Source: Fibrobacterota bacterium (GTDB lineage: Bacteria > Fibrobacterota > Fibrobacteria > UBA11236). Taken from it: a stretch of DNA of 64,000 nt. Below, piece by piece: positions 46,324 to 54,748 of the stretch (positions are counted from its first letter, which is position 1; every line of letters starts with the position of its first letter). The notes under the pieces were generated by a model that saw only the letters and a program-made list of their open reading frames with translations, searched no databases and was not told the origin of the DNA. Made by a program: the position numbers and the translations under genes. The stretch spans positions 1 through 64,000 of the forward strand of contig CANIEU010000003.1 of NCBI GenBank assembly GCA_947466585.1, read 5' to 3'.

Positions 46324-46414
46324 GAGTCGACAGTTCACGGTTCACAGTTTACAGTATCCGCTTATTTCGCTGTTCCGGTTTTACTGTTCACCGAAGACTG
46401 TAAACCGTCGACTC
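46324..46414. repeat. Heptanucleotide inverted-repeat hairpin, locus 5 (ACAGTTn class)
   Basis: The left arm is GAGTCG then ACAGTTC, ACGGTTC, ACAGTTT, ACAGTAT (46324-46357). The right arm (46381-46414) reads, on the other strand, GAGTCG then ACGGTTT, ACAGTCT, TCGGTGA, ACAGTAA. I count 24 of 34 positions pairing, with the outer eight (GAGTCGAC) perfect. It sits between two convergent genes (PorV-like and ubiA) and could end both transcripts. Confidence 0.8.
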
Positions 46415-46418
46415 CCTG

Positions 46419-47279
46419 CTACCGTCCCAACACTCCCGCCAGCAAACTCAGCATGCCCGCCAGCATCAAAAGCTTCAGCAGCTTTTGGGCGCGGGCGAAG
46501 TCGGCCCCCGCACGGGAGAGCTCGCCCAGTAAAGGAATCAGCACCGGAAGGCCTAGGGCGATGATACCGATCGCATAGGCCTTGTGATACCCCAGCGCCA
46601 GCATGGGAAGGGGCAACACCACCAGCAAGAAGACGAGGCAGCCGAAGGCCAATTTGCGTGCCGCCTCGGGCCCTTTGAGCACGGCGAAGGTGTTCAACTC
46701 CGCAGCGCGGTCGCCCGTGACGTCTTCGGCGTCTTTGACGACCTCGCGGGCGAAGGTGACGAGAAACGCGAATAGCGCCGCAGGCAGCGAGTCGTGGGCG
46801 CTGGCGGGAAAGTCGACCAGCAACGGCAGCTCGACGAAGTACACCGCAAGCCCGCACAGCAGGGAGATCACGAGGTTCCCCGAAAGCGGCAGGCCCTTGA
46901 GGAAGCGGTTGTATGTCCACAGCATCACGGCCATTAAAAAGGCGAGCAGGCCGTGCAGCGGACTGCCGATCCACGCGGCCAACAGGGCGAGCAGGTAGAG
47001 CGAGGCCGCCAGCCAGCGCGCGGGAATCAATCCGATGTGGCCGGCGGCGAGCGGGCGCCTCGGCCGGTTGATGCGGTCGGTTTCGATGTCGAGGGCGTCG
47101 TTGTCTGCGTTGCCCGCGGCGACCATGAGGAACATGGACAGGGATCCCCAGAGGGCGAGCTCCCATTCGGGCTGGAGGCGCAGGCTGGCCCATCCGAGCC
47201 AGACGGCGGCCGCGGCAATCACGGCATTCCAAGGGCGAACCAGTCGAATCCAGGCTAAGGGAACGGTTAAAAAGGACAT
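46419..47279 (-). CDS. UbiA-family prenyltransferase
   Basis: This is an integral-membrane aromatic or polyol prenyltransferase, 286 residues from the ATG at 47279 (the track adds 23 residues upstream that are not needed). The first Asp-rich motif is NADNDALDIETDRINRPRRPL (residues 57-76). A second Asp motif region (REVVKDAEDVTGDRAAELNTF) follows, and about nine hydrophobic segments. The motif style and length are closest to the geranylgeranylglyceryl-phosphate/menaquinone-type subgroup, but the exact prenyl acceptor cannot be read. It is convergent with the PorV-like gene across a hairpin element. Confidence 0.88.
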   Translation of the reverse strand: MSFLTVPLAWIRLVRPWNAVIAAAAVWLGWASLRLQPEWELALWGSLSMFLMVAAGNADNDALDIETDRINRPRRPLAAGHIGLIPARWLAASLYLLALLAAWIGSPLHGLLAFLMAVMLWTYNRFLKGLPLSGNLVISLLCGLAVYFVELPLLVDFPASAHDSLPAALFAFLVTFAREVVKDAEDVTGDRAAELNTFAVLKGPEAARKLAFGCLVFLLVVLPLPMLALGYHKAYAIGIIALGLPVLIPLLGELSRAGADFARAQKLLKLLMLAGMLSLLAGVLGR

Positions 47280-47561
47280 GGGGCCAACGTTAGAAAACCG
47301 TACCTTGCCAGCCCACGGAGAACCTCGACCATGTGATTCGGCCGTCAAGTGGCCTCATATCGGTGCTGAACCACGTTCCCCTTCGAATGCACCGATGATT
47401 CGTCCGATAAACGGCCTCATGGTGGAGGCTGCACCTTGTGGGCCCATCTTCCTACCTTTGCCTTCCCGTGACGCCGGTCCCGCCATGCGGCGACCTTCTC
47501 CAGGGGATCACGTCGGTTTCAGCACGTTCAGCACTTCGAGCACAATTAGGTTGAGAATTCC

Positions 47562-49508
47562 ATGATTGAAGCAAATGCCATTTCGCTGGCCTTCGGCGCC
47601 CGCACGTTGCTGGACAACGTCTCCTTCCAGCTCGCGGATCGCGGCAGGCTTTGCCTCGCCGGTTCGAACGGCGCGGGAAAATCCACGCTCTTCAGCATCC
47701 TCATAGGCGAGCTTGGCTGCGATTCGGGCAAGGTGATCCGCTCGGGCGGGCTGCGCATGGGCATGCTGCGTCAGCACGCGGAGTTTCCCGAAGATGCGAC
47801 GGCCTATTCGGCGGCGCTCATGGCCTTCGAGGACGTGATGGGCAAGGCGGCTCGTTTGGAGACGCTGCATCACGCGATGGGTGAGCGCGATCTGACTGAT
47901 TCCGAGATGCACGATCTCGACGCACTGCAGGATGCGCTCATCCGCGACGGTTATTACACGGCGGAGGCGGAGACGCGTTCGGTCCTGCACGGTCTCGGAT
48001 TCAAACGAGACCAACAAGACAAATTGCTTTCGGAGCTTTCGGGCGGATGGAAGATGCGCGTGGCGCTGGCCCAGTTGCTGCTCCGCAAACCCGATTGCCT
48101 GTTGCTCGACGAACCGACCAACCATCTTGATCTGGAATCGATCATGTGGCTCGAAGGGTATCTGCGCAACTATCCCGGATCGATGCTGCTGATTTGCCAC
48201 GACCGTCGTTTCGTGGACAACGTGTGCGAAGGCGTGCTCGACCTGCGTATGGGCAAGCTCGACCTCTATTCGCTCCCGTACGAGAAGTACGAGGAGGAGC
48301 GCGCGATGCGCGTGCTTCAGCAACAGAAAAGCGCTTCCAAGGCGCAAGACGAAATCGAGCGCCTGAATAAGTTCATCGACCGGTTCAAGGCCAAGGCGAG
48401 CAAGGCCACGCTTGCAAAGAGCGCGGTGAAGAAGCGCGACCGCATCGAAGTTGTGGAAGTCGAACAGGAAGGCCCGTCGATGCGACTGCGCTTCCCGACG
48501 CTCGACTACGCCGGCTCGGTGGCCTGGAAGGCAGAGGATCTCGCCAAGCGTTACGGCGAAAAGACGATTTTCAACGACGGCGCCTTTACCATCCTACCCG
48601 GTGACAAGGTGGCATTGGTGGGCCCCAACGGCGCAGGCAAGACCACGCTGATGCGGCTTCTCGTTGGCGAAATCAAGCCCGAGGCGGGTGAGGTGTCGCG
48701 CGGCTCCTCCCTCAAAGCGGGCTACTACGCGCAGTACGTAGAGCCGGACGAGCTCGAGAAGGCGACCCCGATTCTCGACCTGTTGCGCGCGGACTTTCCG
48801 CTGGCGGGCGACAATGCGGCGCGTGCCGCGCTCGGCGCGATGATGTTCTCGGGCGACGACGCCAAGAAAAAGTTCGGCGTGCTGTCGGGCGGTGAACGCG
48901 CTCGCGTGCGCCTCGCGCGCCTTCTGCTGGCTCCCGGAAACGCTCTCGTCCTCGATGAACCGACTAACCATTTGGACGTGCGCTCCAAGGATTTGTTGCT
49001 CGACGCGCTCGCCGATTATCCCGGCACGGTAGTGTTCGTGTCCCATGACCGCGACTTCACGGAGCAACTCGCGACGCGCGTGCTGCGCGTGGACGGCGGC
49101 ACCATCACCGAGTATCCGGGTGATTACGTGTATTACCTGAGCAAGGTGGAAGACGATCTGCGCCGCGAAGCCTTGGAAGAAAAAGGCGGCGAGAAAAAGG
49201 GCGGGAAATCTTCAGGCAAATCCGCCGCTGCCGCCGAACCGGCCCGCGATGCGCGGGACGAGAAAAAGGATGCTGAAAAGGCCAAGCGCCAGCGTGAGAA
49301 GCGAGAAGGCGAAGTCGTGGCCCGCATCGAATCGTTGGAGGCGAGAAGCCTCGCGATCGATGCCGATCTATGCCTGCCGGCGGTGTTCTCCGACCCGGCC
49401 TCCTTGCGTCGTCTCACCGAAGAAAAGAAAGCCGGCGCCACGGAACTCGAGGCCCTCTATAACGAACTCGAATCCCTCGAGAACGCGTCCAAGCAGGCCG
49501 CTGCATGA
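47562..49508 (+). CDS. ABC-F family ATPase (translation-associated)
   Basis: This is a soluble ABC-F protein with two ABC domains, 648 residues, the class that includes Uup, EttA and YbiT and acts on ribosomes. The first ABC has Walker [11 protein letters not shown] and signature [16 protein letters not shown] with DEPTNHLD. A long linker with conserved basic residues ([25 protein letters not shown]) follows. The second ABC has [31 protein letters not shown] and DEPTNHLD. A charged coiled-coil tail (residues about 545-648, [18 protein letters not shown]) is present. It lacks transmembrane segments. It overlaps rsgA by four bases. Confidence 0.93.
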   Translation: MIEANAISLAFGARTLLDNVSFQLADRGRLCLAGSNGAGKSTLFSILIGELGCDSGKVIRSGGLRMGMLRQHAEFPEDATAYSAALMAFEDVMGKAARLETLHHAMGERDLTDSEMHDLDALQDALIRDGYYTAEAETRSVLHGLGFKRDQQDKLLSELSGGWKMRVALAQLLLRKPDCLLLDEPTNHLDLESIMWLEGYLRNYPGSMLLICHDRRFVDNVCEGVLDLRMGKLDLYSLPYEKYEEERAMRVLQQQKSASKAQDEIERLNKFIDRFKAKASKATLAKSAVKKRDRIEVVEVEQEGPSMRLRFPTLDYAGSVAWKAEDLAKRYGEKTIFNDGAFTILPGDKVALVGPNGAGKTTLMRLLVGEIKPEAGEVSRGSSLKAGYYAQYVEPDELEKATPILDLLRADFPLAGDNAARAALGAMMFSGDDAKKKFGVLSGGERARVRLARLLLAPGNALVLDEPTNHLDVRSKDLLLDALADYPGTVVFVSHDRDFTEQLATRVLRVDGGTITEYPGDYVYYLSKVEDDLRREALEEKGGEKKGGKSSGKSAAAAEPARDARDEKKDAEKAKRQREKREGEVVARIESLEARSLAIDADLCLPAVFSDPASLRRLTEEKKAGATELEALYNELESLENASKQAAA

Positions 49509-50446
49509 AAGCCGATGCCTTCCAGGGCATGACCGGAGGCAATATGCTCCGGGGCATGCTGGTGGAAGTGCAGCGTCGTACGGCAACCGTGCGGGACGAG
49601 GCCGGCAAAGAGACCTTGTGCGCCTATAGCCCCGGTATCCGCCTCGGAGAATTCTCCAACTTCGCCGTGGGCGATCAGGTCGAGTACTACCCGGGCGGCG
49701 CAACCCAAGAGCCGTTGATCACGGCCATTCTGCCGCGCACGAGCAAGATCTCGCGCCCGGGTCCCGGTGAACGCCATGCGCGCGAATTGATTCTCGCCGC
49801 CAACGTGGACTTGCTGGTGGTCACGGTGGCGGCGGCGCAACCGACGTTTCACCCGCGCCTGCTCGACCGCTACCTGGCGGTCGCCGAGCGCTTCGGCATC
49901 AAAGCCCTGATTTGCATCAACAAGTGTGACCTGCAGCCGGTGATTCCTCCGGAAGCCTTGTACCTCGAAACCATCGGCTATGACCGGGTTGCGTGTTCGG
50001 CCGAGACGGGTGAGGGCCTCGAGAAGTTGCGCGTAAAACTGCGGGGCCGCCTGGCCGTGTTGTCGGGGCCTTCGGGCGCGGGTAAAAGTTCGTTGATCGC
50101 CGCCTTGGTTCCCGATGCCGATCCGCGTATCGGCGAGGTGCGTGAGAGCGACGGCAGAGGCCGGCACACCACGACCACGAGCCATTTGTACGCCACCCCC
50201 GATGGGGTGCGCATTATCGATACGCCGGGTCTGCGCGAACTGGGGCTTTGGAACGTGCAGCCCGCCGAAGTGGCGGAGATGTGGCGCGATTTTCGGCCTT
50301 ACCTCGGCAAGTGCCGCTTCACCGATTGCGCGCACCGCACTGAGCCCGACTGCGCCGTGCGCGCGGCGGTGGATGCCGGCGCGATTCCCGATTTTCGTTT
50401 GCAGTCGTACTACCGGGTGCTGGACACCCTTTCCGGAGACGATTGA
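49505..50446 (+). CDS. rsgA: Ribosome small-subunit-dependent GTPase RsgA
   Basis: This is a circularly permuted GTPase that helps 30S subunit maturation, 313 residues. It has an N-terminal OB region with GNMLRGMLVEVQRRTATVRDE, then the permuted order: NKCD (G4), CSAETGEG, GPSGAGKSSLIAAL (G1), and DTPGLREL (G3). The zinc-binding end CRFTDCAHRTEPDC (C-x5-C-x-H-x5-C) is intact. It starts inside the stop of the ABC-F gene, and its own stop overlaps the ATG of the next gene (TGATG). Two ribosome-linked GTPase/ATPase genes are thus coupled. Confidence 0.95.
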   Translation: MKADAFQGMTGGNMLRGMLVEVQRRTATVRDEAGKETLCAYSPGIRLGEFSNFAVGDQVEYYPGGATQEPLITAILPRTSKISRPGPGERHARELILAANVDLLVVTVAAAQPTFHPRLLDRYLAVAERFGIKALICINKCDLQPVIPPEALYLETIGYDRVACSAETGEGLEKLRVKLRGRLAVLSGPSGAGKSSLIAALVPDADPRIGEVRESDGRGRHTTTTSHLYATPDGVRIIDTPGLRELGLWNVQPAEVAEMWRDFRPYLGKCRFTDCAHRTEPDCAVRAAVDAGAIPDFRLQSYYRVLDTLSGDD

Positions 50447-50862
50447 TGTCGTTGGGGTGCGCCGAAACTGCCGCCGTGTTCAGTGTGATTTATGCCGGCG
50501 CGAATGCTTACCAGTTACTGGTCCGCTATGAAAGCGCGCACGAGAAAGCCCGACTGTTTTCCGAAATCGCGGGCGGCGGAAAAACGTCATTCACGCTGCG
50601 GATCGCGCGCGCCGTGTTCTATCTGGCGGCACCGCTCGCCTACCTGTGGGCGATGATCTGCGCCGATCTTCCGGGAACGTTTTTAATCGCAGCCGGCGCG
50701 AAATTCTGGGTGTCTTCGTTTTTAGGAATGCGCACCGAAGGCCGTCTGTTGCGGGGTGCGGAATATCTCCCGCGCGATCATGTGCTCTCGCGTATTGATG
50801 CGATCGCGAACCTAGCCGTGGCGGCGATTGCCGTCTGGTTGATTCTCCGGCAGTGGATGTAA
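50446..50862 (+). CDS. Small membrane protein of unknown function
   Basis: This protein of 138 residues from the ATG at 50446 (overlapping the rsgA stop) has three to four hydrophobic segments (AAVFSVIYAGANAYQLLV, ARAVFYLAAPLAYLWAMICAD, LIAAGAKFWVSSFLGMR, AIANLAVAAIAVWLILRQW). I do not recognise a family. Its position at the 3' end of an ABC-F/rsgA operon suggests co-transcription only. It is convergent with lpxA at a gap of four bases. Confidence 0.7.
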   Translation: MSLGCAETAAVFSVIYAGANAYQLLVRYESAHEKARLFSEIAGGGKTSFTLRIARAVFYLAAPLAYLWAMICADLPGTFLIAAGAKFWVSSFLGMRTEGRLLRGAEYLPRDHVLSRIDAIANLAVAAIAVWLILRQWM

Positions 50863-50866
50863 ACGT

Positions 50867-51643
50867 TTAAGCCCGTCGGCGCAGCAGTCCCCGTTTATGA
50901 CGGGAAAAGAATTCTTCCAGCCCCGCCTTTTCTCCGTCGAACCCGGATTGTGCCCGCATCCAGGCCAAGGCCATGGCGGCATCCTCGCCATAAAGCTTTC
51001 GGTAAAACCCTTCGAGAAACGCGGCCGTTTCCGGATCCGCACCACCCCGGCGCAGGCCAGTAAGGTTGAGTCCACCCCAGCGCAGCGGTTCGCCCAGCGC
51101 CTTGCAGAACGGCGGTACATCTTGATCGACGCGCAATCCGCCGCCGATGAAGGCCCCGGCTCCAATGACGGTGAACTGATGCACGCCGGTCATGCCCGAA
51201 ACAATGGCCCCGGCTCCGATGCGTGTATGGCCGCCGAGCTGCACGGCATTGGCGACGATCACGCCGTCCTCGAGTTCGCAGTCGTGCGCCACATGCGCGT
51301 AAGCCATGACGAGCGCGCTCGCTCCGATGCGCGTGGCCCCGTCGGGTGCCGAAGAACGGTTCACCGTGGCATATTCGCCCACACGGGTTTCCGAACCGAC
51401 GATCGTCCGCGAAGGCCCGCCCGCATATTTCAAATCCTGAGGCGCCCCACCGATCACCGCGCCGCCATCGAGCGTCACGTTTTCGCCAAGTTCGGAGCCC
51501 GACAACACGCGGCTGAACGGTCCGAGCGTTGAACCCGCGCCGATCGTCGCAGCGCGTTCGACCAAGCACCACGGGCCGATCGTGACGCCTGCGGAGATCC
51601 GCGCGTCGTGATGGACGAGTGAGGTGGGGTGGATGGAGGGCAT
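50867..51643 (-). CDS. lpxA: UDP-N-acetylglucosamine acyltransferase LpxA
   Basis: This catalyses the first acylation of lipid A biosynthesis, 258 residues. It has hexapeptide-repeat (left-handed beta-helix) sequence from residue 1 (SIHPTSLVHHDARISAGVTIGP) and the catalytic histidine in YAHVAHDC (His120). GGHTRIGAGAIVSGMTGVHQFTVIGAGAFIGGG and QDVPPFCKALGEP mark the usual C-terminal helix region. It is last in bamA-ompH-lpxD-lpxC-fabZ-lpxA. A heptad hairpin separates it from fabZ. Confidence 0.95.
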   Translation of the reverse strand: MPSIHPTSLVHHDARISAGVTIGPWCLVERAATIGAGSTLGPFSRVLSGSELGENVTLDGGAVIGGAPQDLKYAGGPSRTIVGSETRVGEYATVNRSSAPDGATRIGASALVMAYAHVAHDCELEDGVIVANAVQLGGHTRIGAGAIVSGMTGVHQFTVIGAGAFIGGGLRVDQDVPPFCKALGEPLRWGGLNLTGLRRGGADPETAAFLEGFYRKLYGEDAAMALAWMRAQSGFDGEKAGLEEFFSRHKRGLLRRRA

Positions 51644-51652
51644 ATTAAATAT

Positions 51653-51730
51653 GAAATCAGAAATCAGAAATCAGAAAAGAAGGTCGATGTGATCTTTCCT
51701 ATTTCTGATTTCCTATTTCCGATTTTAGAT
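51653..51730. repeat. Heptanucleotide inverted-repeat hairpin, locus 6 (GAAATnn class)
   Basis: The left arm has GAAATCA, GAAATCA, GAAATCA, GAAAAGA (51653-51680). The right arm (51694-51730) reads, on the other strand, AATCTAA, AATCGGA, AATAGGA, AATCAGA, AATAGGA. The arms pair for more than 25 bases around a 13-base loop. It fills the whole gap between fabZ and lpxA, ten bases from the lpxA start and ending at the fabZ stop. It therefore lies in the operon mRNA. Confidence 0.8.
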
Positions 51731-52183
51731 TCACACCATCGTCGCCTTGAGTACCGCTTCGGCGGCTTTTTCACCGTTCACGCTCGCGTAGGCGTTGGCG
51801 GTGGCGAAGCCGCGGCGAAACTGGACGAGTTCGACGTTCAGTTCGAGCACGTCGCCCGGGCGGACGGCCTTACGGAAGCGGACGTCTTCAAGCCCGGCAA
51901 AGGCGGGGCGCTTGCCGGCAGCGACTTCGGGGAACGACTCGGCGATGAGGATGCACAGCGCCTGCGCGAGCGCTTCGATCTGCAGCACGCCTGGCATCAC
52001 CGGTTCCCCGGGAAAGTGGCCTGCGAAGTAATCATCGCTCGCGCGCACATCGCGCAGGGCGCGGATGCGCTTGCCCTTCTCCAGCTCGGGCACGGTGTCG
52101 ATGAATAGGAAGGGCGGGCGATGCGGTATCGCGCGCAACACCGCTTCGTGGTCGAGAGAATTGGTTTCGGTGGTATCGCTCAT
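51731..52183 (-). CDS. fabZ: 3-hydroxyacyl-ACP dehydratase FabZ
   Basis: This dehydrates 3-hydroxyacyl-ACP in fatty-acid synthesis, 150 residues. It has a single hotdog domain with HRPPFLFID (residues 21-29), the catalytic His in AGHFPGEPVMPGVLQIEALAQ (His56) and Glu70. It is a separate gene, whereas in Bacteroidota it is commonly fused to lpxC. The ATG at 52183 overlaps the lpxC stop (ATGA), so translation is coupled. Confidence 0.95.
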   Translation of the reverse strand: MSDTTETNSLDHEAVLRAIPHRPPFLFIDTVPELEKGKRIRALRDVRASDDYFAGHFPGEPVMPGVLQIEALAQALCILIAESFPEVAAGKRPAFAGLEDVRFRKAVRPGDVLELNVELVQFRRGFATANAYASVNGEKAAEAVLKATMV

Positions 52184-53106
52184 GATGCGGTTCCTTCGGA
52201 TCTTCGAGATCCTTGATGGGGCGTATCGGCCGGACCGGATCCGTGCTTTTGCAGAGCATCCAGCAGCAAATGATTGAGGGCGTGGCCCCCGTTTACGATC
52301 GTCAGGCGCAGCCGGGGCAGCGCCAACCGGTTCAGGGCGAGATCACCGAGCAAATCTAGAACCTTGTGCCGGGCGAGTTCGCCCTCCAGGCGGAACCGCT
52401 GCGGGTGCAAAAGCGGAAAGGTCGTTCCGCACGCCCAGGGCAACTTGGCTTTTCCTTCGATGAATTGTGCGGCTGAAGCGGCGATGAGTAGTCCGGAATC
52501 GAGGTCGGCGCCGGCGAGTAGATCGTGCGCCCCCGCGAGTCTCATCCAATCTTCAAGAAGGATAAAGGTGCGTGCGGGAAGCACCGCCTGCGGTGCATCG
52601 AGGACCGAGGACAGTTCGAAGTGTTGATGCACTTCTCCCGACGTCCAGCGGTAGTCCACCGCAAAATGCGGGTGCGGCATGGCCCGGATGCTTCCTTCCG
52701 GTCCGTCGTGATTCCAGTGCAGATCGGTCTCGTATTCACGCACGCGCGCCGCCGAAAATTCCCGATCGATGCACAGGGCATTCAGGACTCCGTAATAGGA
52801 AGCGGCGCTTCCGTCGAGTCCGGGAAGCTCTGCGGCGTCGCAGGTGATGTCGATCGGTGCCTCGGCGAAGAACAGCGCGGCGGCCAGCAAATGCTCCGGG
52901 GTGCGGATGACGGCGCCGGTCTCCGGATGCGTGAGCCTCGTCGCGCGCCGTGCGGATCGTGTGAGAGTCGTAAGGTCGCGCGCCGTCAGCGGTGCATCAA
53001 AGCCCGGAAAGAGAAACCGGATTCCGAGGCCGTCTTCGCGCCGCGGCGTAAAGGTCACGGTGGAAAGTGCGCCGGAGTGCAGGGCGCGGCCGGACAGGGT
53101 GGTCAT
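52180..53106 (-). CDS. lpxC: UDP-3-O-acyl-N-acetylglucosamine deacetylase LpxC
   Basis: This is a zinc deacetylase, the committed step of lipid A synthesis, 308 residues from the ATG at 53106 (overlapping the lpxD stop); the track start at 53391 runs through lpxD in another frame. Metal ligands are in TPEHLLAA (His72), RHKVLDLLGD (His247, Asp251) and GGHALNHLLL (His275, catalytic). LPGLDGSAASY and LPARTFILLEDW match the family. It is a separate enzyme, not the LpxC-FabZ fusion. Confidence 0.95.
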   Translation of the reverse strand: MTTLSGRALHSGALSTVTFTPRREDGLGIRFLFPGFDAPLTARDLTTLTRSARRATRLTHPETGAVIRTPEHLLAAALFFAEAPIDITCDAAELPGLDGSAASYYGVLNALCIDREFSAARVREYETDLHWNHDGPEGSIRAMPHPHFAVDYRWTSGEVHQHFELSSVLDAPQAVLPARTFILLEDWMRLAGAHDLLAGADLDSGLLIAASAAQFIEGKAKLPWACGTTFPLLHPQRFRLEGELARHKVLDLLGDLALNRLALPRLRLTIVNGGHALNHLLLDALQKHGSGPADTPHQGSRRSEGTAS

Positions 53107-54092
53107 TTCCCGGTCCGCCTTTTGATTTCGTCGCGCCGCCATTCCGTGATCGGCCGTGCGGGAAACCCCGCTACCGTGACGCCGTCTGCGACGTTTTTCG
53201 TCACACCCGCCTTGGCCGCCACGGAAACGTTGTCGCCGAGTACCAGATGTCCGGCAACGGATGCGGCGCCGCCCATGCGGAAATATTTCCCGATCACGGT
53301 GGAGCCGGCAATACCCGATTGGGAGGCGAGCAGCGCACCTGCACCGAGGCGCACGTTGTGCGCGATCTGCACATGGCTGTCGAGCTTGCAATCGTCTCCG
53401 ATTTTGGTGGGATGGAGCACCCCTGCCGCCACCACGGTATTGGCGCCCAAAAAGCAGCGCGCCCCAATACGCACGCCTGCGTCATGCGGCATGTGTTCCA
53501 AGCCCGTGGACGATGGCGATTCGAAAAACCCGAACCCGGCGCACCCGATGACCGCGCCGGATTGAACGACGGAGTCTCGCCCGATCACCGTGTGTGCCCG
53601 GACCACGGAGTTCGCCTCCAGCCGCGTACCGGACCCCACGTAACTTCCCTTCTCGACCACCGCTCCCGCTTCCACGGTCACGTTACCCTCCAGCACGCCT
53701 TCGACGATGGCGGTATGGTGGATGGCGTTACCGGTGCCCTCTGCAAACGGGACGGAGCGTTCGATGCGGCCCGCGAGCGCATGCAACAAGGCCGCCAGCA
53801 TAACGCGGGCGTTGCGGATGCGCAGCAAGGGAAGCGGATCGGGAATCTCCGTGAGCGAAGCTTCGGCGAGTACGAGGCCGACCCCATGGTGCGCAAGCGC
53901 GGCGAGGGTTTCGAGACGCGTTCCCACGCCCAGGATCACGATCGAATCGGGCCCCGCGCGATCCGGTTCGTCCAAAAACAGAAAACGCCGGGAGGACTCC
54001 GGCGTCTTGAGCAGGTTATCAATGTCTGTGCCGACGAGATGCGCGTGCAGTCCCGGTATGGCGTCGAGTGCGAACCCGTCCCGAATGCGCAT
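53103..54092 (-). CDS. lpxD: UDP-3-O-acylglucosamine N-acyltransferase LpxD
   Basis: This is the second acyltransferase of lipid A synthesis, 329 residues. It has an N-terminal uridine-binding region (FLFLDEPDRAGPDSIVILG), then hexapeptide repeats with DSHVQIAHNVRLGAGALLASQSGIAGSTVIG, in which the catalytic-type histidine is in IAHN. It ends VAGFPARPITEWRRDEIKRRTGK, as LpxD proteins do. It is followed directly by lpxC with a four-base overlap and preceded by ompH by 28 bases. Confidence 0.95.
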   Translation of the reverse strand: MRIRDGFALDAIPGLHAHLVGTDIDNLLKTPESSRRFLFLDEPDRAGPDSIVILGVGTRLETLAALAHHGVGLVLAEASLTEIPDPLPLLRIRNARVMLAALLHALAGRIERSVPFAEGTGNAIHHTAIVEGVLEGNVTVEAGAVVEKGSYVGSGTRLEANSVVRAHTVIGRDSVVQSGAVIGCAGFGFFESPSSTGLEHMPHDAGVRIGARCFLGANTVVAAGVLHPTKIGDDCKLDSHVQIAHNVRLGAGALLASQSGIAGSTVIGKYFRMGGAASVAGHLVLGDNVSVAAKAGVTKNVADGVTVAGFPARPITEWRRDEIKRRTGK

Positions 54093-54120
54093 GGTGCGGA
54101 GTTCCGGGACGCGCCTCGCC

Positions 54121-54660
54121 TTACTTGGCTGCCGGGGTCGCGTTTTCCTTGTTGAGGATTTCGAGCACGCGTTGGGTCAGATCGTTGTCCTTCTTCCAGA
54201 ATACCACGGCTCCGGCGGCGCGATCGAAAACCATGTCGTAACCTTCCTGATTGGCCACGTCTTGAATGGTCTTCTTGATCTTCTGGATGATCGGGTCGGA
54301 GATTTCCTGGTTCTTCTGGTAGAGGGCGCCTTCCTTGCCGTAGATCTGCTGAACGAACTGCTCGTAGTCGGCCTTCTTCTTTGTGAAGGAGGCTTCGAGT
54401 TCCTTCTTCTTTTCTTCGGAGAGCATCAGCGACTGCTTCTCGAGACGCTCTTTCAGTTCCAACAGTTCCTTCTGCTTGGCCTGCGCGTCCTGCTCCCACT
54501 TCTGCACTTGACGGTCGTAATCGCGCTGGGCCTTGGTGGTTTCCGCGTACTTCTCGAAAATCATCTTGGAGTCGACGTGCGCGATCTTGAGGTCCGCAAA
54601 GGACGTCGCCGCCGAAACCAGAACCACCAGCGCTGTCAGAATTTTGGTCGAAACCTTCAT
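54121..54660 (-). CDS. OmpH/Skp-type periplasmic chaperone
   Basis: This is an outer-membrane protein chaperone, 179 residues. The signal peptide is MKVSTKILTALVVLVSAATSFA; the mature start LKIAHVDSKMIFEKYAETTKA and a long Lys/Glu-rich coiled coil (QAKQKELLELKERLEKQSLM) match Skp/OmpH, and the C-terminal strand segment EGYDMVFDRAAGAVVFWKKDNDLTQRVLE closes the trimer body in known structures. It lies between bamA and lpxD, the usual order. Confidence 0.93.
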   Translation of the reverse strand: MKVSTKILTALVVLVSAATSFADLKIAHVDSKMIFEKYAETTKAQRDYDRQVQKWEQDAQAKQKELLELKERLEKQSLMLSEEKKKELEASFTKKKADYEQFVQQIYGKEGALYQKNQEISDPIIQKIKKTIQDVANQEGYDMVFDRAAGAVVFWKKDNDLTQRVLEILNKENATPAAK

Positions 54661-54689
54661 GTCATTCTCCTCGTTGTACCGTTACGCGT

Positions 54690-54742
54690 AATCTAAAATC
54701 TGAATCCCGCAGTCCCGTGTCCTGTCCCGGTCCCGGGACAGG
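54690..54742 (-). repeat. bamA-ompH intergenic hairpin with short repeats
   Basis: A perfect palindrome CCTGTCCCGGTCCCGGGACAGG (54721-54742) lies seven bases after the bamA stop. Next to it are partly periodic units with AATCT or GTCC cores (54690-54715) at spacings of 5-8 bases. It could be an RNA-processing site or attenuator between bamA and ompH. The periodicity is too irregular to group with the exact heptad family. Confidence 0.5.
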
Positions 54743-54748
54743 AAAAAC

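Noticed and set aside
47280-47561. Possible small gene between ubiA and the ABC-F gene
   Set aside because: Several short frames are open (for example from 47395), but none has a ribosome site or recognisable features; only a short TTCAGCAC duplication is visible.
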